Shown in pieces: positions 8,314-17,000 of a stretch of DNA of 64,000 nucleotides; within the stretch, counting starts at the first letter, position 1; every line of letters begins with the position of its first letter. Below the pieces are notes generated by a model, which made no database searches, was not told where the DNA came from, and saw only the letters and a list, made by a program, of their open reading frames with translations. The translations under genes and the position numbers were made by a program. The DNA is taken from positions 62,001 through 126,000 of the forward strand of contig NZ_SJCY01000008.1 in the NCBI RefSeq assembly GCF_004354365.1, given 5' to 3'. The DNA comes from Pedobacter changchengzhani. GTDB lineage: Bacteria > Bacteroidota > Bacteroidia > Sphingobacteriales > Sphingobacteriaceae.

Positions 8314-10014
8314 ATGGATACAACAAAATATGTAATTGGTGTTGATTATGGTACAGATTCTGTACGATCAGTTTTGGTAGATACTAAAGACGGTAAAGAG
8401 ATTTCGACATCGGTGTTTTTCTATCCTAGATGGAAAAAAGGATTATATTGCAACCCTGCAAAAAATCAGTTTAGGCAACACCCATTAGATTATATAGAAG
8501 GGATAGAACATACCATTAAAGACTGTTTATTGAAAGCTGGTGGCGGAGCAGTTGCCAAAGAAGTTAAAGGCATTACAATTGATACAACAGGCTCTACTCC
8601 TATAGCCGTAGATGGCGCAGGTTTGCCCTTAGCTTTAAAGCCAGAATTTGAGGAGAATCCAAATGCAATGTTTGTGTTGTGGAAAGACCATACAGCTGTT
8701 GCCGAAGCAAGAGAAATTAACGACCACGCGAAGAAATTCGAAATAAACTATTTAAAATTTTGTGGTGGAATTTATTCGTCGGAATGGTTTTGGGCAAAAC
8801 TTTTACATGTTGTTAGAACAGATAAAGTTGTAAAAGCTGAGATGATTTCTTTTGTGGAACAATGTGATTGGTTGCCATTTTATTTATGTGGCGGTAGTGA
8901 TGTAAAAAACCTCAAACGCAGTCGTTGCGCTGCGGGTCATAAAGCTTTATGGGCGGCAGAATTTGGCGGTTTACCACCAGAAGATTTTTTTACAAGTTTA
9001 GATCCACTATTAAATGGATTTAGAGATGATTCTTTTGAGAAAACATATACAGCCGACACTTCAGTAGGAAATTTAAGTGCATTTTGGGCAGACAAGCTTG
9101 GTTTAACCACTGATGTAATAATTGGCATTGGTGCATTTGACGCGCACATGGGTGCAGTGGGTGCTCAAATTGAACCCTATTATTTAAGTAAAGTAATGGG
9201 CACAAGTACCTGCGATATTTTAGTTGCACCCAATAAAGATATGGAAGGGAAATTGGTGGGCGGAATTTGTGGACAAGTAGATGGTTCCGTTTTACCGGAC
9301 ATGGCAGGATTAGAAGCAGGTCAATCGGCTTTTGGAGATGTTTACGCATGGTTTAAAAATTTAATTAGCTGGCCATTAAATCATTTACTTACCGAATCAG
9401 CTGTAATTGACAAACAAACAGCAATAGCTTTAAAAGAAGAAGTAGAATCGAAAATAATTGCCAAACTGAGCAAACAAGCCGAAGAATTGGGCGATGGAGA
9501 TTATGCCGAGTTGGCAATTGATTGGCTAAACGGAAGAAGAACGCCAGACGCCAACCAAGAACTAAAGGCTGCTATAACTGGATTATCATTAGGAACCGAT
9601 GCACCGAAATTTTTTAGGGCATTGGCAGAAGCTACCTGTTTTGGCTCTAAAAGTATTGTAGATCGTTTTCGTGATGAAGGTGTTGCTGTTGAAGGAATTA
9701 TTGCAATTGGCGGTGTCGCCAAAAAATCGCCATACATTATGCAAATGATGTCGGATATTTTAGAAATGCCGATTAGAGTACACAAAACAGAACATACCTG
9801 CGCATTAGGCGCGGCAATGTTTGCTGCCGTGGCATCGGGTATTCATCCAACTATACAGGATGCAATAACGGCCATGGGCGCGGGATTTGAAAAAGAATAC
9901 CAGCCAAACCTGCAGAAGCAAAATATGTACCGCCAACATTACCAAAAATATTTAGGATTAGGTAGGTATATTGAAAGGTATAACAATAAAGATTTAAAAC
10001 AATTTACACTGTGA
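8314..10014 (+). CDS. araB: L-ribulokinase AraB
   Basis: AraB phosphorylates L-ribulose to L-ribulose 5-phosphate, the second step of L-arabinose catabolism. The 566-aa protein is a FGGY-family kinase. The N-terminal ATP/phosphate motif GVDYGTDSVRSVLVDT is at residues 9-24, followed by GITIDTTGSTP, FDAHMGAVGAQ and the MGTSTCD phosphate loop of the second half, with AIGGVAKKSPYIMQMM near the C-terminus. The length matches the AraB subfamily (about 560 aa), longer than xylulokinases. Its TGA stop overlaps the GTG start of araD, so the two are translationally coupled. Confidence 0.96.
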   Translation: MDTTKYVIGVDYGTDSVRSVLVDTKDGKEISTSVFFYPRWKKGLYCNPAKNQFRQHPLDYIEGIEHTIKDCLLKAGGGAVAKEVKGITIDTTGSTPIAVDGAGLPLALKPEFEENPNAMFVLWKDHTAVAEAREINDHAKKFEINYLKFCGGIYSSEWFWAKLLHVVRTDKVVKAEMISFVEQCDWLPFYLCGGSDVKNLKRSRCAAGHKALWAAEFGGLPPEDFFTSLDPLLNGFRDDSFEKTYTADTSVGNLSAFWADKLGLTTDVIIGIGAFDAHMGAVGAQIEPYYLSKVMGTSTCDILVAPNKDMEGKLVGGICGQVDGSVLPDMAGLEAGQSAFGDVYAWFKNLISWPLNHLLTESAVIDKQTAIALKEEVESKIIAKLSKQAEELGDGDYAELAIDWLNGRRTPDANQELKAAITGLSLGTDAPKFFRALAEATCFGSKSIVDRFRDEGVAVEGIIAIGGVAKKSPYIMQMMSDILEMPIRVHKTEHTCALGAAMFAAVASGIHPTIQDAITAMGAGFEKEYQPNLQKQNMYRQHYQKYLGLGRYIERYNNKDLKQFTL

Positions 10015-10712
10015 GCATTTACCAAGATATACAAGAACAGGCTTATGAAGCCAATATGCAACTACCAAAATTAAATTTGGTATTGTTTACCTTCGGTAAT
10101 GTTAGTGCTGCAGATCAATCAAAAGGTGTGTTTGCTATTAAACCAAGCGGTGTACCTTATGAGGAGTTAACGGCTGATAAAATGGTTATAGTTAATTTTG
10201 ATGGCAAAACCATTGAAGGTAATTTAAGACCATCATCTGATACGCAGACGCATGCTGTTTTGTACAAAAACTGGTCGGATATTAGTGGAATTGTACACAC
10301 ACACTCTACTTTCGCAACAGCTTGGGCACAAGCGCAAACTGCAATTCCGATTTTTGGAACTACCCACGCAGATCATTTAACTGTAGATATTCCCTGTGCA
10401 CCGCCAATGGATGACGATATGATAAGCGGGAATTATGAGTACGAAACTGGTTTCCAAATCATCAATCATTTTAAAAAATTGGGTTTAAGTTATAAAGAAG
10501 TAGAAATGATTTTAGTTGGTAACCACGCGCCTTTTACGTGGGGCAAAACTGCCGAAAAAGCCGTTTACAACAGTGCTGTTTTAGAGGCTGTGGCGCAAAT
10601 GGCTTTGCTTACCAGACAAATAAATCCATCTGCACCGAAACTTAAAGACTCGCTAATTCAAAAGCATTTTCAGCGGAAACATGGCGATGGCGCTTATTAT
10701 GGCCAGAAATAG
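10011..10712 (+). CDS. araD: L-ribulose-5-phosphate 4-epimerase AraD
   Basis: AraD epimerises L-ribulose 5-phosphate to D-xylulose 5-phosphate, feeding the pentose phosphate pathway. This 233-aa class-II-aldolase-fold protein has its zinc ligands in the HTHSTFATAWAQ motif (about residues 97-108) and a third His near HADHLTVDIPCAPP. The substrate-binding KPSGVPYEEL and the C-terminal VGNHAPFTWGKTAEKAV, with its metal-binding His, are also present. Translation starts at GTG in a GTGA overlap with the araB stop. After this gene the operon is interrupted by about 830 bp of repeats before araA. Confidence 0.96.
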   Translation: MSIYQDIQEQAYEANMQLPKLNLVLFTFGNVSAADQSKGVFAIKPSGVPYEELTADKMVIVNFDGKTIEGNLRPSSDTQTHAVLYKNWSDISGIVHTHSTFATAWAQAQTAIPIFGTTHADHLTVDIPCAPPMDDDMISGNYEYETGFQIINHFKKLGLSYKEVEMILVGNHAPFTWGKTAEKAVYNSAVLEAVAQMALLTRQINPSAPKLKDSLIQKHFQRKHGDGAYYGQK

Positions 10713-11539
10713 GTTGAAGATCAAAGAATCAAGAGCAAGGAAAAATGGCAAAGCGTATTAAAATAAATGAGAGGTTGCATAGTTATGATATTGTGAACAC
10801 AAACTTTTTAAGCTTAAAAAAACCATTCCGTTTGTTGCTTTTATAATGCTAAAAATGATTTTTACACGGGAGATATTTGGCTGTCGAAGCGTTTAAATTA
10901 TATAGCGGGGCAAATGCTTTTAAACATTTTGGCTAAAGCCAATAATGACTTTAACAATAATCCGTCGGTTAAAACCGACGGCAATGATAAAATACATAGT
11001 CCTTGGTTTAATCAAAGGGATTATAAAAAGGATTTTAAACCGACGGCGATGGTAAATTGCATAGTTCTTGGCTTCAATAAAGGGATTATTTAGAAGGGTT
11101 AAAACCGATGGCAATGATAAAATGCATAGTTTTTGGTCTCAACAGAGAGATTATTTAGAAGGGTTTTAAACGTACAGCGGTGGTAAATTCATAGCCCTTG
11201 GCTTCAGCCAAGGGATAATATGGAATTTGAAATAGGCTTTAGCCAAAAATTGAACAAATTACAATAACAGAATTTGAAAAGCGCCTGCCTGAGTTATATA
11301 GGTTTACCCGAATTATTTAAACCTGATTGGAGTGAGCACGAAACCCGTTTTTCTCGGGTGAGTAAAACGGAAAGCGGGACTATCGTAACCGATAAAAGAC
11401 AGAACCTTGGTTTTCAAACAAAAAGAAGCCGAAAATGGAACAAAGAGCAAGGATTAAAGAATAAAGATCCAAGGTATAATTCTAAAATGATAACCCATAA
11501 CTGGAAAACAAAAATAATACAACTTAACACCCATATAAA
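10713..11539. repeat. Intergenic repeat array (four ~65-bp units) between araD and araA
   Basis: This 827-bp gap contains four imperfect tandem units of 65-66 bp, with equivalent points at about 10975, 11040, 11105 and 11171. Each unit runs from a CCGACGG-like segment through a GGTAAATT-CATAG-like segment to a TTGG...AGGGATTAT segment. Unit 1 begins with the perfect palindrome CCGTCGGTTAAAACCGACGG (10962-10981). Unit 4 contains CCCTTGGCTTCAGCCAAGGG (11195-11214). The array is flanked by GGCTAAAGCC (10931-10940) and GGCTTTAGCC near 11233. Further right, 11351-11429 resembles the repeat at 28401-28461. The ORF at 11274-11543 is not persuasive. No transposase is present. Confidence 0.8.
11351..11429. 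repeat. Degenerate copy of a dispersed intergenic repeat
   Basis: This segment (containing TCGGGTGAGTAAAACGG, then GCGGGACTATCGTAACCGAT, ending GGTTTTCAAA) aligns by eye with 28401-28461 in the ligase-helicase gap, which has TCGGG, GTAACG, GCGGGACTGATTTAACCGA and GTTTTCAAA in the same order. It is likely one copy of a dispersed non-coding repeat. Confidence 0.55.
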
Positions 11540-13030
11540 ATGATTGATTTAAAAAAATTACAGGTTTGGTTTATTACCGGAACACAGAATTTATACGGCG
11601 AGGAAACGTTAAAGCAAGTTGCTATACATGCCGAAGAGGTTGCAAGATCGATTAATTCGAATGCTAGCATTTCAGTTTCAGTAGTTTTTAAACCAATAGT
11701 AAAAACACCCGAAGAAATTTACGAAACACTTTTACAGGCCAATAGCGATGAAAATTGTATTGGTGTAATGACTTGGATGCATACTTTTTCGCCTGCAAAA
11801 ATGTGGATTAGAGGCTTAAATGCATTGCAAAAACCTCTTTTACACTTACATACTCAATTTAATAGAGACATACCTTGGAAAACAATTGATATGGACTTTA
11901 TGAATTTGAACCAAAGCGCGCACGGCGATCGAGAATTTGGATTTATGGTTACTAGAATGCGTAAAGACCGCAAAGTTGTTGTGGGCCATTGGCAGGATGA
12001 AGAAGTAATTAAGCAGGTTGATACTTGGTGCAGAGCAGCTGCAGGTTGGAACGATTGGCAAGGTGCAAAATTTGCCCGTTTTGGCGATAATATGCGTTAT
12101 GTTGCGGTAACAGATGGCGATAAAGTTGAGGCTGAGATGAAATTTGGTTTCTCGGTAAATACGTATGGTATTGGCGATTTAGTTGCTGTAATTAATAATG
12201 TAAGTGACGAAGATGTAAAAAAATTAACCGATGAGTATGAAAATACTTATAAAATGGCTGATAATTTAAAGGCCGGTGGTGCAAAATATCAATCGGTATT
12301 TGATGCCGCAAAAATAGAATTAGGCTTAAGGAAATTTTTGGCCGATGGCAATTTCAAAGGATTTTCTGACACGTTTGAAGATTTACACGGCATGATTCAA
12401 CTACCTGGAATTGCTGCACAACGTTTAATGGCCGATGGTTATGGTTTTGCTGGTGAAGGTGACTGGAAAACGGCTGCTTTGGTGCGTGCTTGTAAAGTTA
12501 TGGGCGCTGGTTTAGCTGGTGGAAATGCTTTTATGGAAGATTACACGTACCATTTCGATCCATCAAATTCGATGGTTTTAGGTTCGCACATGTTGGAAAT
12601 TGATGCCTCTTTAGCCGATGGAAAAGCGAGTTTAGAAGTTCACCCTTTGGGCATTGGTGGTAAAGCAGATCCTGCACGTTTGGTGTTTAATGTTGCCGGT
12701 GGCGATGCATTAAACGCATCTTTAATTGATATGGGCAACCGTTTCCGCTTATTAGTTAATGAGGTAGAAGCGGTAGAAGTAGAAAACGATTTGCCTAATT
12801 TACCTGTTGCACGTGTTTTATGGAAGCCATTACCTGATATGAAAACAGGCTGCGCAGCTTGGATTTATGCAGGCGGTGCACATCATACCGTTTACAGTCA
12901 AAATTTAACAACCGAACATTTATTAGATTTTGCAAATATTGCAGGTATTGAGTACATTAATATTGGTGCAGATACAAAAATTAACCAATTTAGAAATGAA
13001 TTGCATTGGAACGATGTTTTTTACAAATAG
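11540..13030 (+). CDS. araA: L-arabinose isomerase AraA
   Basis: AraA interconverts L-arabinose and L-ribulose, the entry step of the pathway. The 496-aa sequence begins with the diagnostic [19 protein letters not shown] (about residues 9-27). It contains [26 protein letters not shown] and the metal-site region around [13 protein letters not shown] (catalytic Glu, about residue 310), with further ligands near [13 protein letters not shown] and [11 protein letters not shown] at the C-terminus. Length equals the family norm (about 500 aa). It follows the repeat array and is probably transcribed from its own promoter or by read-through from araBD. A terminator follows at 13056. Confidence 0.97.
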   Translation: MIDLKKLQVWFITGTQNLYGEETLKQVAIHAEEVARSINSNASISVSVVFKPIVKTPEEIYETLLQANSDENCIGVMTWMHTFSPAKMWIRGLNALQKPLLHLHTQFNRDIPWKTIDMDFMNLNQSAHGDREFGFMVTRMRKDRKVVVGHWQDEEVIKQVDTWCRAAAGWNDWQGAKFARFGDNMRYVAVTDGDKVEAEMKFGFSVNTYGIGDLVAVINNVSDEDVKKLTDEYENTYKMADNLKAGGAKYQSVFDAAKIELGLRKFLADGNFKGFSDTFEDLHGMIQLPGIAAQRLMADGYGFAGEGDWKTAALVRACKVMGAGLAGGNAFMEDYTYHFDPSNSMVLGSHMLEIDASLADGKASLEVHPLGIGGKADPARLVFNVAGGDALNASLIDMGNRFRLLVNEVEAVEVENDLPNLPVARVLWKPLPDMKTGCAAWIYAGGAHHTVYSQNLTTEHLLDFANIAGIEYINIGADTKINQFRNELHWNDVFYK

Positions 13031-13055
13031 CGTTTAAAGCTAATGATTGAAGTTA

Positions 13056-13090
13056 AAATCCAATAGCTTAAAAAACTATTGGATTTTTTT
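13056..13090 (+). terminator. Rho-independent terminator after araA
   Basis: An 11-bp stem (AAATCCAATAG paired with CTATTGGATTT) with a 9-nt loop is followed by a T run, 26 bp after the araA stop. It closes the arabinose operon. Confidence 0.8.
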
Positions 13091-13179
13091 AATGCTGATA
13101 CGTTAATAATTTTTGAAGGATTAATTTTTATCGGTTATGTTTAAATAATGCGCTACTTTTTCCTTCACTGATAAACCTT

Positions 13180-13187
13180 TATATTTG
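13180..13187 (+). promoter_or_regulatory. TATATTTG -7-like box of coaD
   Basis: TATATTTG fits TAnnTTTG and ends 4 nt before the coaD ATG, implying a transcript that begins at or inside the start codon. No TTG at the classical spacing is visible. Confidence 0.4.
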
Positions 13188-13191
13188 AAAT

Positions 13192-13653
13192 ATGAAAATA
13201 GCACTTTTTCCGGGATCTTTCGATCCGATTACAATTGCCCATGTAGATATATTACAACGTGCAACTACGCTTTTTGATAAAATTGTGATCGGCATCGGCT
13301 TAAACAGTGCTAAACAAAACTTTTTAACCGCAGAACAACGTTTGCAGATTTTAAACAAAGTTTTCGCTGGTTATAAAAATATAGAAATTAGCACGTATGA
13401 AGGTTTAACGGTTGATTTCTGCAGGAAAATTAACGCTACTTACATGGTACGAGGAATCCGTTCAGCATCTGACTTTGAGTATGAAAGAGCAATTGCCCAA
13501 ATTAATCAAACTATGATGCCAGAAGTAGAAACAATTCTATTGTTAAGCAAGCCAGAATATTCTGCAATAAGCTCTACAATTGTGCGCGATATTTTACGAA
13601 ATCATGGCGATGTTAGTCCGTTTGTGCCGAAAGAAGCTTTAGCATTTTTATAG
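13192..13653 (+). CDS. coaD: Phosphopantetheine adenylyltransferase CoaD
   Basis: CoaD transfers AMP from ATP to 4'-phosphopantetheine, the penultimate step of coenzyme A synthesis. The 153-aa protein shows the nucleotidyltransferase N-terminus FPGSFDPITIAHVDILQRA, where the usual T/HxGH motif appears as TIAH. It also has the substrate motif MVRGIRSASDFEYE (about residues 84-97) and the C-terminal ISSTIVRDI motif (SSTxVR). Length is typical (about 155 aa). It stands alone between the araA terminator and convergent galM, with 10 bp between the two stops. Confidence 0.95.
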   Translation: MKIALFPGSFDPITIAHVDILQRATTLFDKIVIGIGLNSAKQNFLTAEQRLQILNKVFAGYKNIEISTYEGLTVDFCRKINATYMVRGIRSASDFEYERAIAQINQTMMPEVETILLLSKPEYSAISSTIVRDILRNHGDVSPFVPKEALAFL

Positions 13654-13663
13654 CCTTTAGTTG

Positions 13664-14713
13664 TTATTCAATTAAACTTACTTTAAAAATGGTTGTCTGC
13701 GTGTACAAATCTTCAGGCTGTAAAACCGTGTTAGGAAACTCTGGAATATTTACCGCATTTGGATGGTGCTGTGTTTCAATGCAAAAACCATCAAAAGCCT
13801 CATAATTTTTTCCACCTTTGGCATTTTTAACATCCAAATACTTACCTGTATAAATATGTGCAACAGGTTCTGTAGTATAAACCGATAACATTAAACCACT
13901 TTCTACTTCTGAAGTTTTACTTGCAAGTGTTAAATCGCCATAAGCTTTATTTAATACAAAACTTTTATCATAACCCTCCATCGGATTACAATCTTTGCCA
14001 ATTTCTTTCGCAGTTCTAAAATCAAATTCTGTATTTGCCACAGGCAAAACTTTACCTGTAACGGCAAAATCTTCATCTTGCTCTAAATATGCTGGTGCAA
14101 ACACCTGTAAATGATGCTGGTTAACACTGGCTCCGTTAGGCGATAAATTAAAATAAATATGATGCGTTAAATTAATCGGTGTATCTTCATCAGTTTCTGC
14201 TTCGTAACTTAAAATCAGTTCATCGTTATCCGTCAGTTCAAAAGTAAGTTCAACCAATAAATCCCCTGGAAAACCTTCTTCGCCATCAACACTCTCATAT
14301 TGCAGTGTAACCGAAGCATTTACTTCGTTATCCGTTTCTACAATATCCCAGAGTTTACGATCAAAACCCTCAGCCCCACCGTGTAAAGTACAATTCCCAG
14401 AATTTCTTTCCAGTTCGTAATCCTGATCGGCAATACTAAATTCACCACCCTTAATACGGTTTGCATATCTACCAATTACGGTATTTAAGTAAGGATAATT
14501 TGCTAAATAATCAGCATTCAAATATTGCTCAAAAGTATCGAACCCCAAAACAATGTCTTGCCTCTCGTTTTTAATATTTTTAACAATAAACTTATTTATA
14601 ATTGCACCATAATTAAAAATTTGAACATAAGTTCCCTTATTATTTGTTAATTCTATCGCAATAACTTCATTATCGTTAATTATTATTCCTGTTGGTATTT
14701 GCTTTACTTGCAT
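13664..14713 (-). CDS. galM: Galactose mutarotase (aldose 1-epimerase)
   Basis: GalM interconverts alpha and beta anomers of galactose so that galactokinase can use them. The protein (about 349 aa) has the GalM landmarks NTVIGRYANRIKGGEFSI, the acid histidines in NCTLHGGAEGFDRKLW (about residues 98-113) and NLTHHIYFNLSPNG, and the catalytic Glu in FDGFCIETQHHPNAVN near the C-terminus. An in-frame ATG at 14755 adds 14 residues, but homology begins at MQVKQIPTG, so I use 14713. A minus-strand TATGTTTG lies at 14744-14751, 30 bp upstream. It is divergent from galK. Confidence 0.92.
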   Translation of the reverse strand: MQVKQIPTGIIINDNEVIAIELTNNKGTYVQIFNYGAIINKFIVKNIKNERQDIVLGFDTFEQYLNADYLANYPYLNTVIGRYANRIKGGEFSIADQDYELERNSGNCTLHGGAEGFDRKLWDIVETDNEVNASVTLQYESVDGEEGFPGDLLVELTFELTDNDELILSYEAETDEDTPINLTHHIYFNLSPNGASVNQHHLQVFAPAYLEQDEDFAVTGKVLPVANTEFDFRTAKEIGKDCNPMEGYDKSFVLNKAYGDLTLASKTSEVESGLMLSVYTTEPVAHIYTGKYLDVKNAKGGKNYEAFDGFCIETQHHPNAVNIPEFPNTVLQPEDLYTQTTIFKVSLIE

Positions 14714-14788
14714 AAATTGTAACTTAGGGGTTTTATTTATAAACAAACATACCACTATATAATTTTTTATTAAAATTTTTTAAATCTG

Positions 14789-15940
14789 ATGAAAGTTCAA
14801 CTTGAAGAAAAGTTTGTAGAGCAGTACAACAAAAATGCGGATGCTGTATATTTTACCCCAGGTAGAGTAAATTTAATTGGTGAACATATAGATTATAATG
14901 GTGGCCTTGTGATGCCTTGCGCAATAACTTTAGGCACATGGCTTGCCATTTCTCCTAATAACGAAAATGTATTTAGATTTAAAAGTTTAAATTTTGAAGC
15001 CGTAGCTGAAATAAGTGCAAGCCATGAGCATGAAAAAAATGAAGGTTTTTGGTTTAATTATCCTATCGGGATGATTAATCAATTTATTAAAGACGGCAAG
15101 CAGTTTACAGGTTTAGATTTTTTATTCGTTGGCAACATTCCCATCGGTTCTGGTTTATCATCATCCGCTTCTATCGAGATTGCAACTGCTTTCGCATTAA
15201 ATGATCATTTTAATTTAGGATATGAAAAGTTAGACTTGGTTAAATTTGCAAAACGCGTTGAAAACGAATTTATCGGTGTAAATTCTGGTATTATGGATCA
15301 ATTTGCGGTTACTTTTGGCGAAAAAGATAAAGCAATTGTATTGGATTGCGACACTTTAAAAAACAAGTTGGTTGATGTTAAATTAGGCAATTACGTTTTG
15401 GCCATTATCAATACAAATAAACCAAGAGAGCTGGCAGATTCTAAATATAATGAACGTGTTGAAGAATGTGCCCAAGCATTAGCAGCTTTAAATACAGAAG
15501 TAACATTAAACAATCTTTGTGAATTAACTGCAGAAAAATTTGCGCTCCACAGTCATGTAATTACAGATCAGATTTTGATGAACAGAGCTACGCATGTTGT
15601 TAAAGAAAATGATCGGGTACATTTGGCAGCGAAAGCATTAAACGCCGGCGATTTAACAGAATTTGGAAGATTAATGTACGCTTCGCATCAATCACTTAAA
15701 GATTTATATGAAGTTAGCGGTAAAGAGTTAGATGCAGTTGTTGATTTCTGCGCAGGATACGACCACGTAATTGGCGCAAGAATGACGGGTGCCGGATTTG
15801 GCGGTTGCGCAATTGCACTTTTAGAAAAAGGCTATGAAGAAGATTTTGCGAAGCATTTAACCGATTTTTATGTGGACAAGATTGGTTATCCGGCTGCGGT
15901 TTACATTAGTAAAATTGGCGATGGTCCTACTATGCTTTAA
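14789..15940 (+). CDS. galK: Galactokinase GalK
   Basis: GalK phosphorylates alpha-D-galactose to galactose 1-phosphate in the Leloir pathway. The 383-aa GHMP kinase has the galactose signature GRVNLIGEHIDYNGGLVMP (about residues 26-44), the ATP-binding glycine/serine loop NIPIGSGLSSSASIE (about residues 113-127), the catalytic Asp in GIMDQFAVTFG, and motif 3 ARMTGAGFGGCAIALL near the C-terminus. It is transcribed divergently from galM across a 75-bp gap, so the pair can share one control region. galT and galE are not in the window. Confidence 0.97.
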   Translation: MKVQLEEKFVEQYNKNADAVYFTPGRVNLIGEHIDYNGGLVMPCAITLGTWLAISPNNENVFRFKSLNFEAVAEISASHEHEKNEGFWFNYPIGMINQFIKDGKQFTGLDFLFVGNIPIGSGLSSSASIEIATAFALNDHFNLGYEKLDLVKFAKRVENEFIGVNSGIMDQFAVTFGEKDKAIVLDCDTLKNKLVDVKLGNYVLAIINTNKPRELADSKYNERVEECAQALAALNTEVTLNNLCELTAEKFALHSHVITDQILMNRATHVVKENDRVHLAAKALNAGDLTEFGRLMYASHQSLKDLYEVSGKELDAVVDFCAGYDHVIGARMTGAGFGGCAIALLEKGYEEDFAKHLTDFYVDKIGYPAAVYISKIGDGPTML

Positions 15941-15970
15941 TATTTTAAATCTATTTAAGTTAAAGCATTG

Positions 15971-16501
15971 ATGAAAAAGCTAAAATTAGAGGATTTAAAT
16001 CGCCCAGACATAGAAACGTTTAAATTACAAGAGAAATTGCCAGTTGTAGTTGTGTTAGATAATGTAAGGAGCATGCACAATGTAGGCTCGGTTTTTAGAA
16101 CTGCAGACGGATTTGCGCTAGAAAAAGTTATACTTTGTGGCATTACTGCACAACCACCACACAGAGAAATAGAAAAAACGGCATTGGGCGCAACACAATC
16201 TGTAAACTGGATTCATTATGCCAATACTATTGATGCTATAAAACAATTAAGGATTGATGGTTACGAAATTGTGGCCATTGAGCAAGCAGAAAATAGTACA
16301 ATGCTTAATAAGTTTAAACCAGATTCGAGTAAAAAGTATGCACTTATATTTGGAAACGAAGTGGATGGCGTTGACGACGATGTGATGCAAAATATAGATG
16401 AGTGCATAGAGATTCCACAATTCGGCACCAAACATTCATTCAATATAGTAATATCGGCAGGCATTGTATTGTGGGATTTCTTTGCGAAATTACGATTGTG
16501 A
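15971..16501 (+). CDS. TrmH/SpoU-family RNA 2'-O-methyltransferase
   Basis: This 176-aa SPOUT enzyme probably methylates a ribose in tRNA or rRNA using SAM. Motif 1 is seen in LDNVRSMHNVGSVFRTADGF (about residues 25-44), motif 2 in YALIFGNEVDGVDDDVM (about 117-133) and motif 3 in IPQFGTKHSFNIVISAGIV (about 142-160), which form the trefoil-knot cofactor site. There is no N-terminal substrate-binding extension, so the target is not predictable. The frame can open at a TTG at 15968, directly before the ATG at 15971. I chose the ATG. It follows galK by 30 bp. Confidence 0.9.
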   Translation: MKKLKLEDLNRPDIETFKLQEKLPVVVVLDNVRSMHNVGSVFRTADGFALEKVILCGITAQPPHREIEKTALGATQSVNWIHYANTIDAIKQLRIDGYEIVAIEQAENSTMLNKFKPDSSKKYALIFGNEVDGVDDDVMQNIDECIEIPQFGTKHSFNIVISAGIVLWDFFAKLRL

Positions 16502-17000
16502 TAGGTAAAAGTCCATATTAAATAACACAGCGTTATAAATTGTAGAAAGTTGTTATTTCGCAGTGTCTGTTGCGAAATTACACCAACACGACCAATTTTA
16601 TTGAAAAATCAATTTTAAAACCGCTTAATGGGGGTATTTTAAACAAATCTTGATGCGAAAACTTGCTTAGAACTAAGAAATGCGTTTAAGTTGAAATTAA
16701 AAACTCCGAACCAAGAATAATTACTTAAAGTGAAAATAGTTTTAAAAATTTATGTTAAAAAATGTGAAATTTATGACTATTGCAAATAAATTGCTTACTT
16801 TAGTAAATGTGTACACAATTCTGTACAGTCAATTTTCATAAAATTTGTGGCAAGTAGCTATATATTTTAATCGATGTAATTTATAATATACTGATTTATT
16901 GTAAGTTAATATTAAATTGTGTTTTTGGCAAGGTTTTTTCTTAAGGTTTAGTAATTACGCAGTTTAACAAGCTGCTTATACTTAACGAAAAAAGAAAGAA
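16502..17000. other. Long leader/intergenic region before the OmpA-family gene
   Basis: This is 499 bp without a credible ORF. An inverted repeat with 8-bp arms ATTTCGCA/TGCGAAAT and an 8-nt loop lies at 16555-16578, just after the methyltransferase gene. It has no T run on the plus strand. The remainder is strongly AT-rich. It likely contains the promoter and a long 5' untranslated region for the abundant outer-membrane protein, but I found no exact TAnnTTTG with a matching TTG. Confidence 0.5.

Noticed and set aside
10713..11230. Possible CRISPR array (tandem repeats)
   Set aside because: The units are 65-66 bp without distinct spacers, the repeats are imperfect along the full unit, and no cas genes are present.
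11274..11543. 89-aa ORF just before araA
   Set aside because: It starts in repeat-derived sequence, its translation shows no family features, it overlaps the araA start, and it covers a segment resembling the non-coding repeat at 28401.
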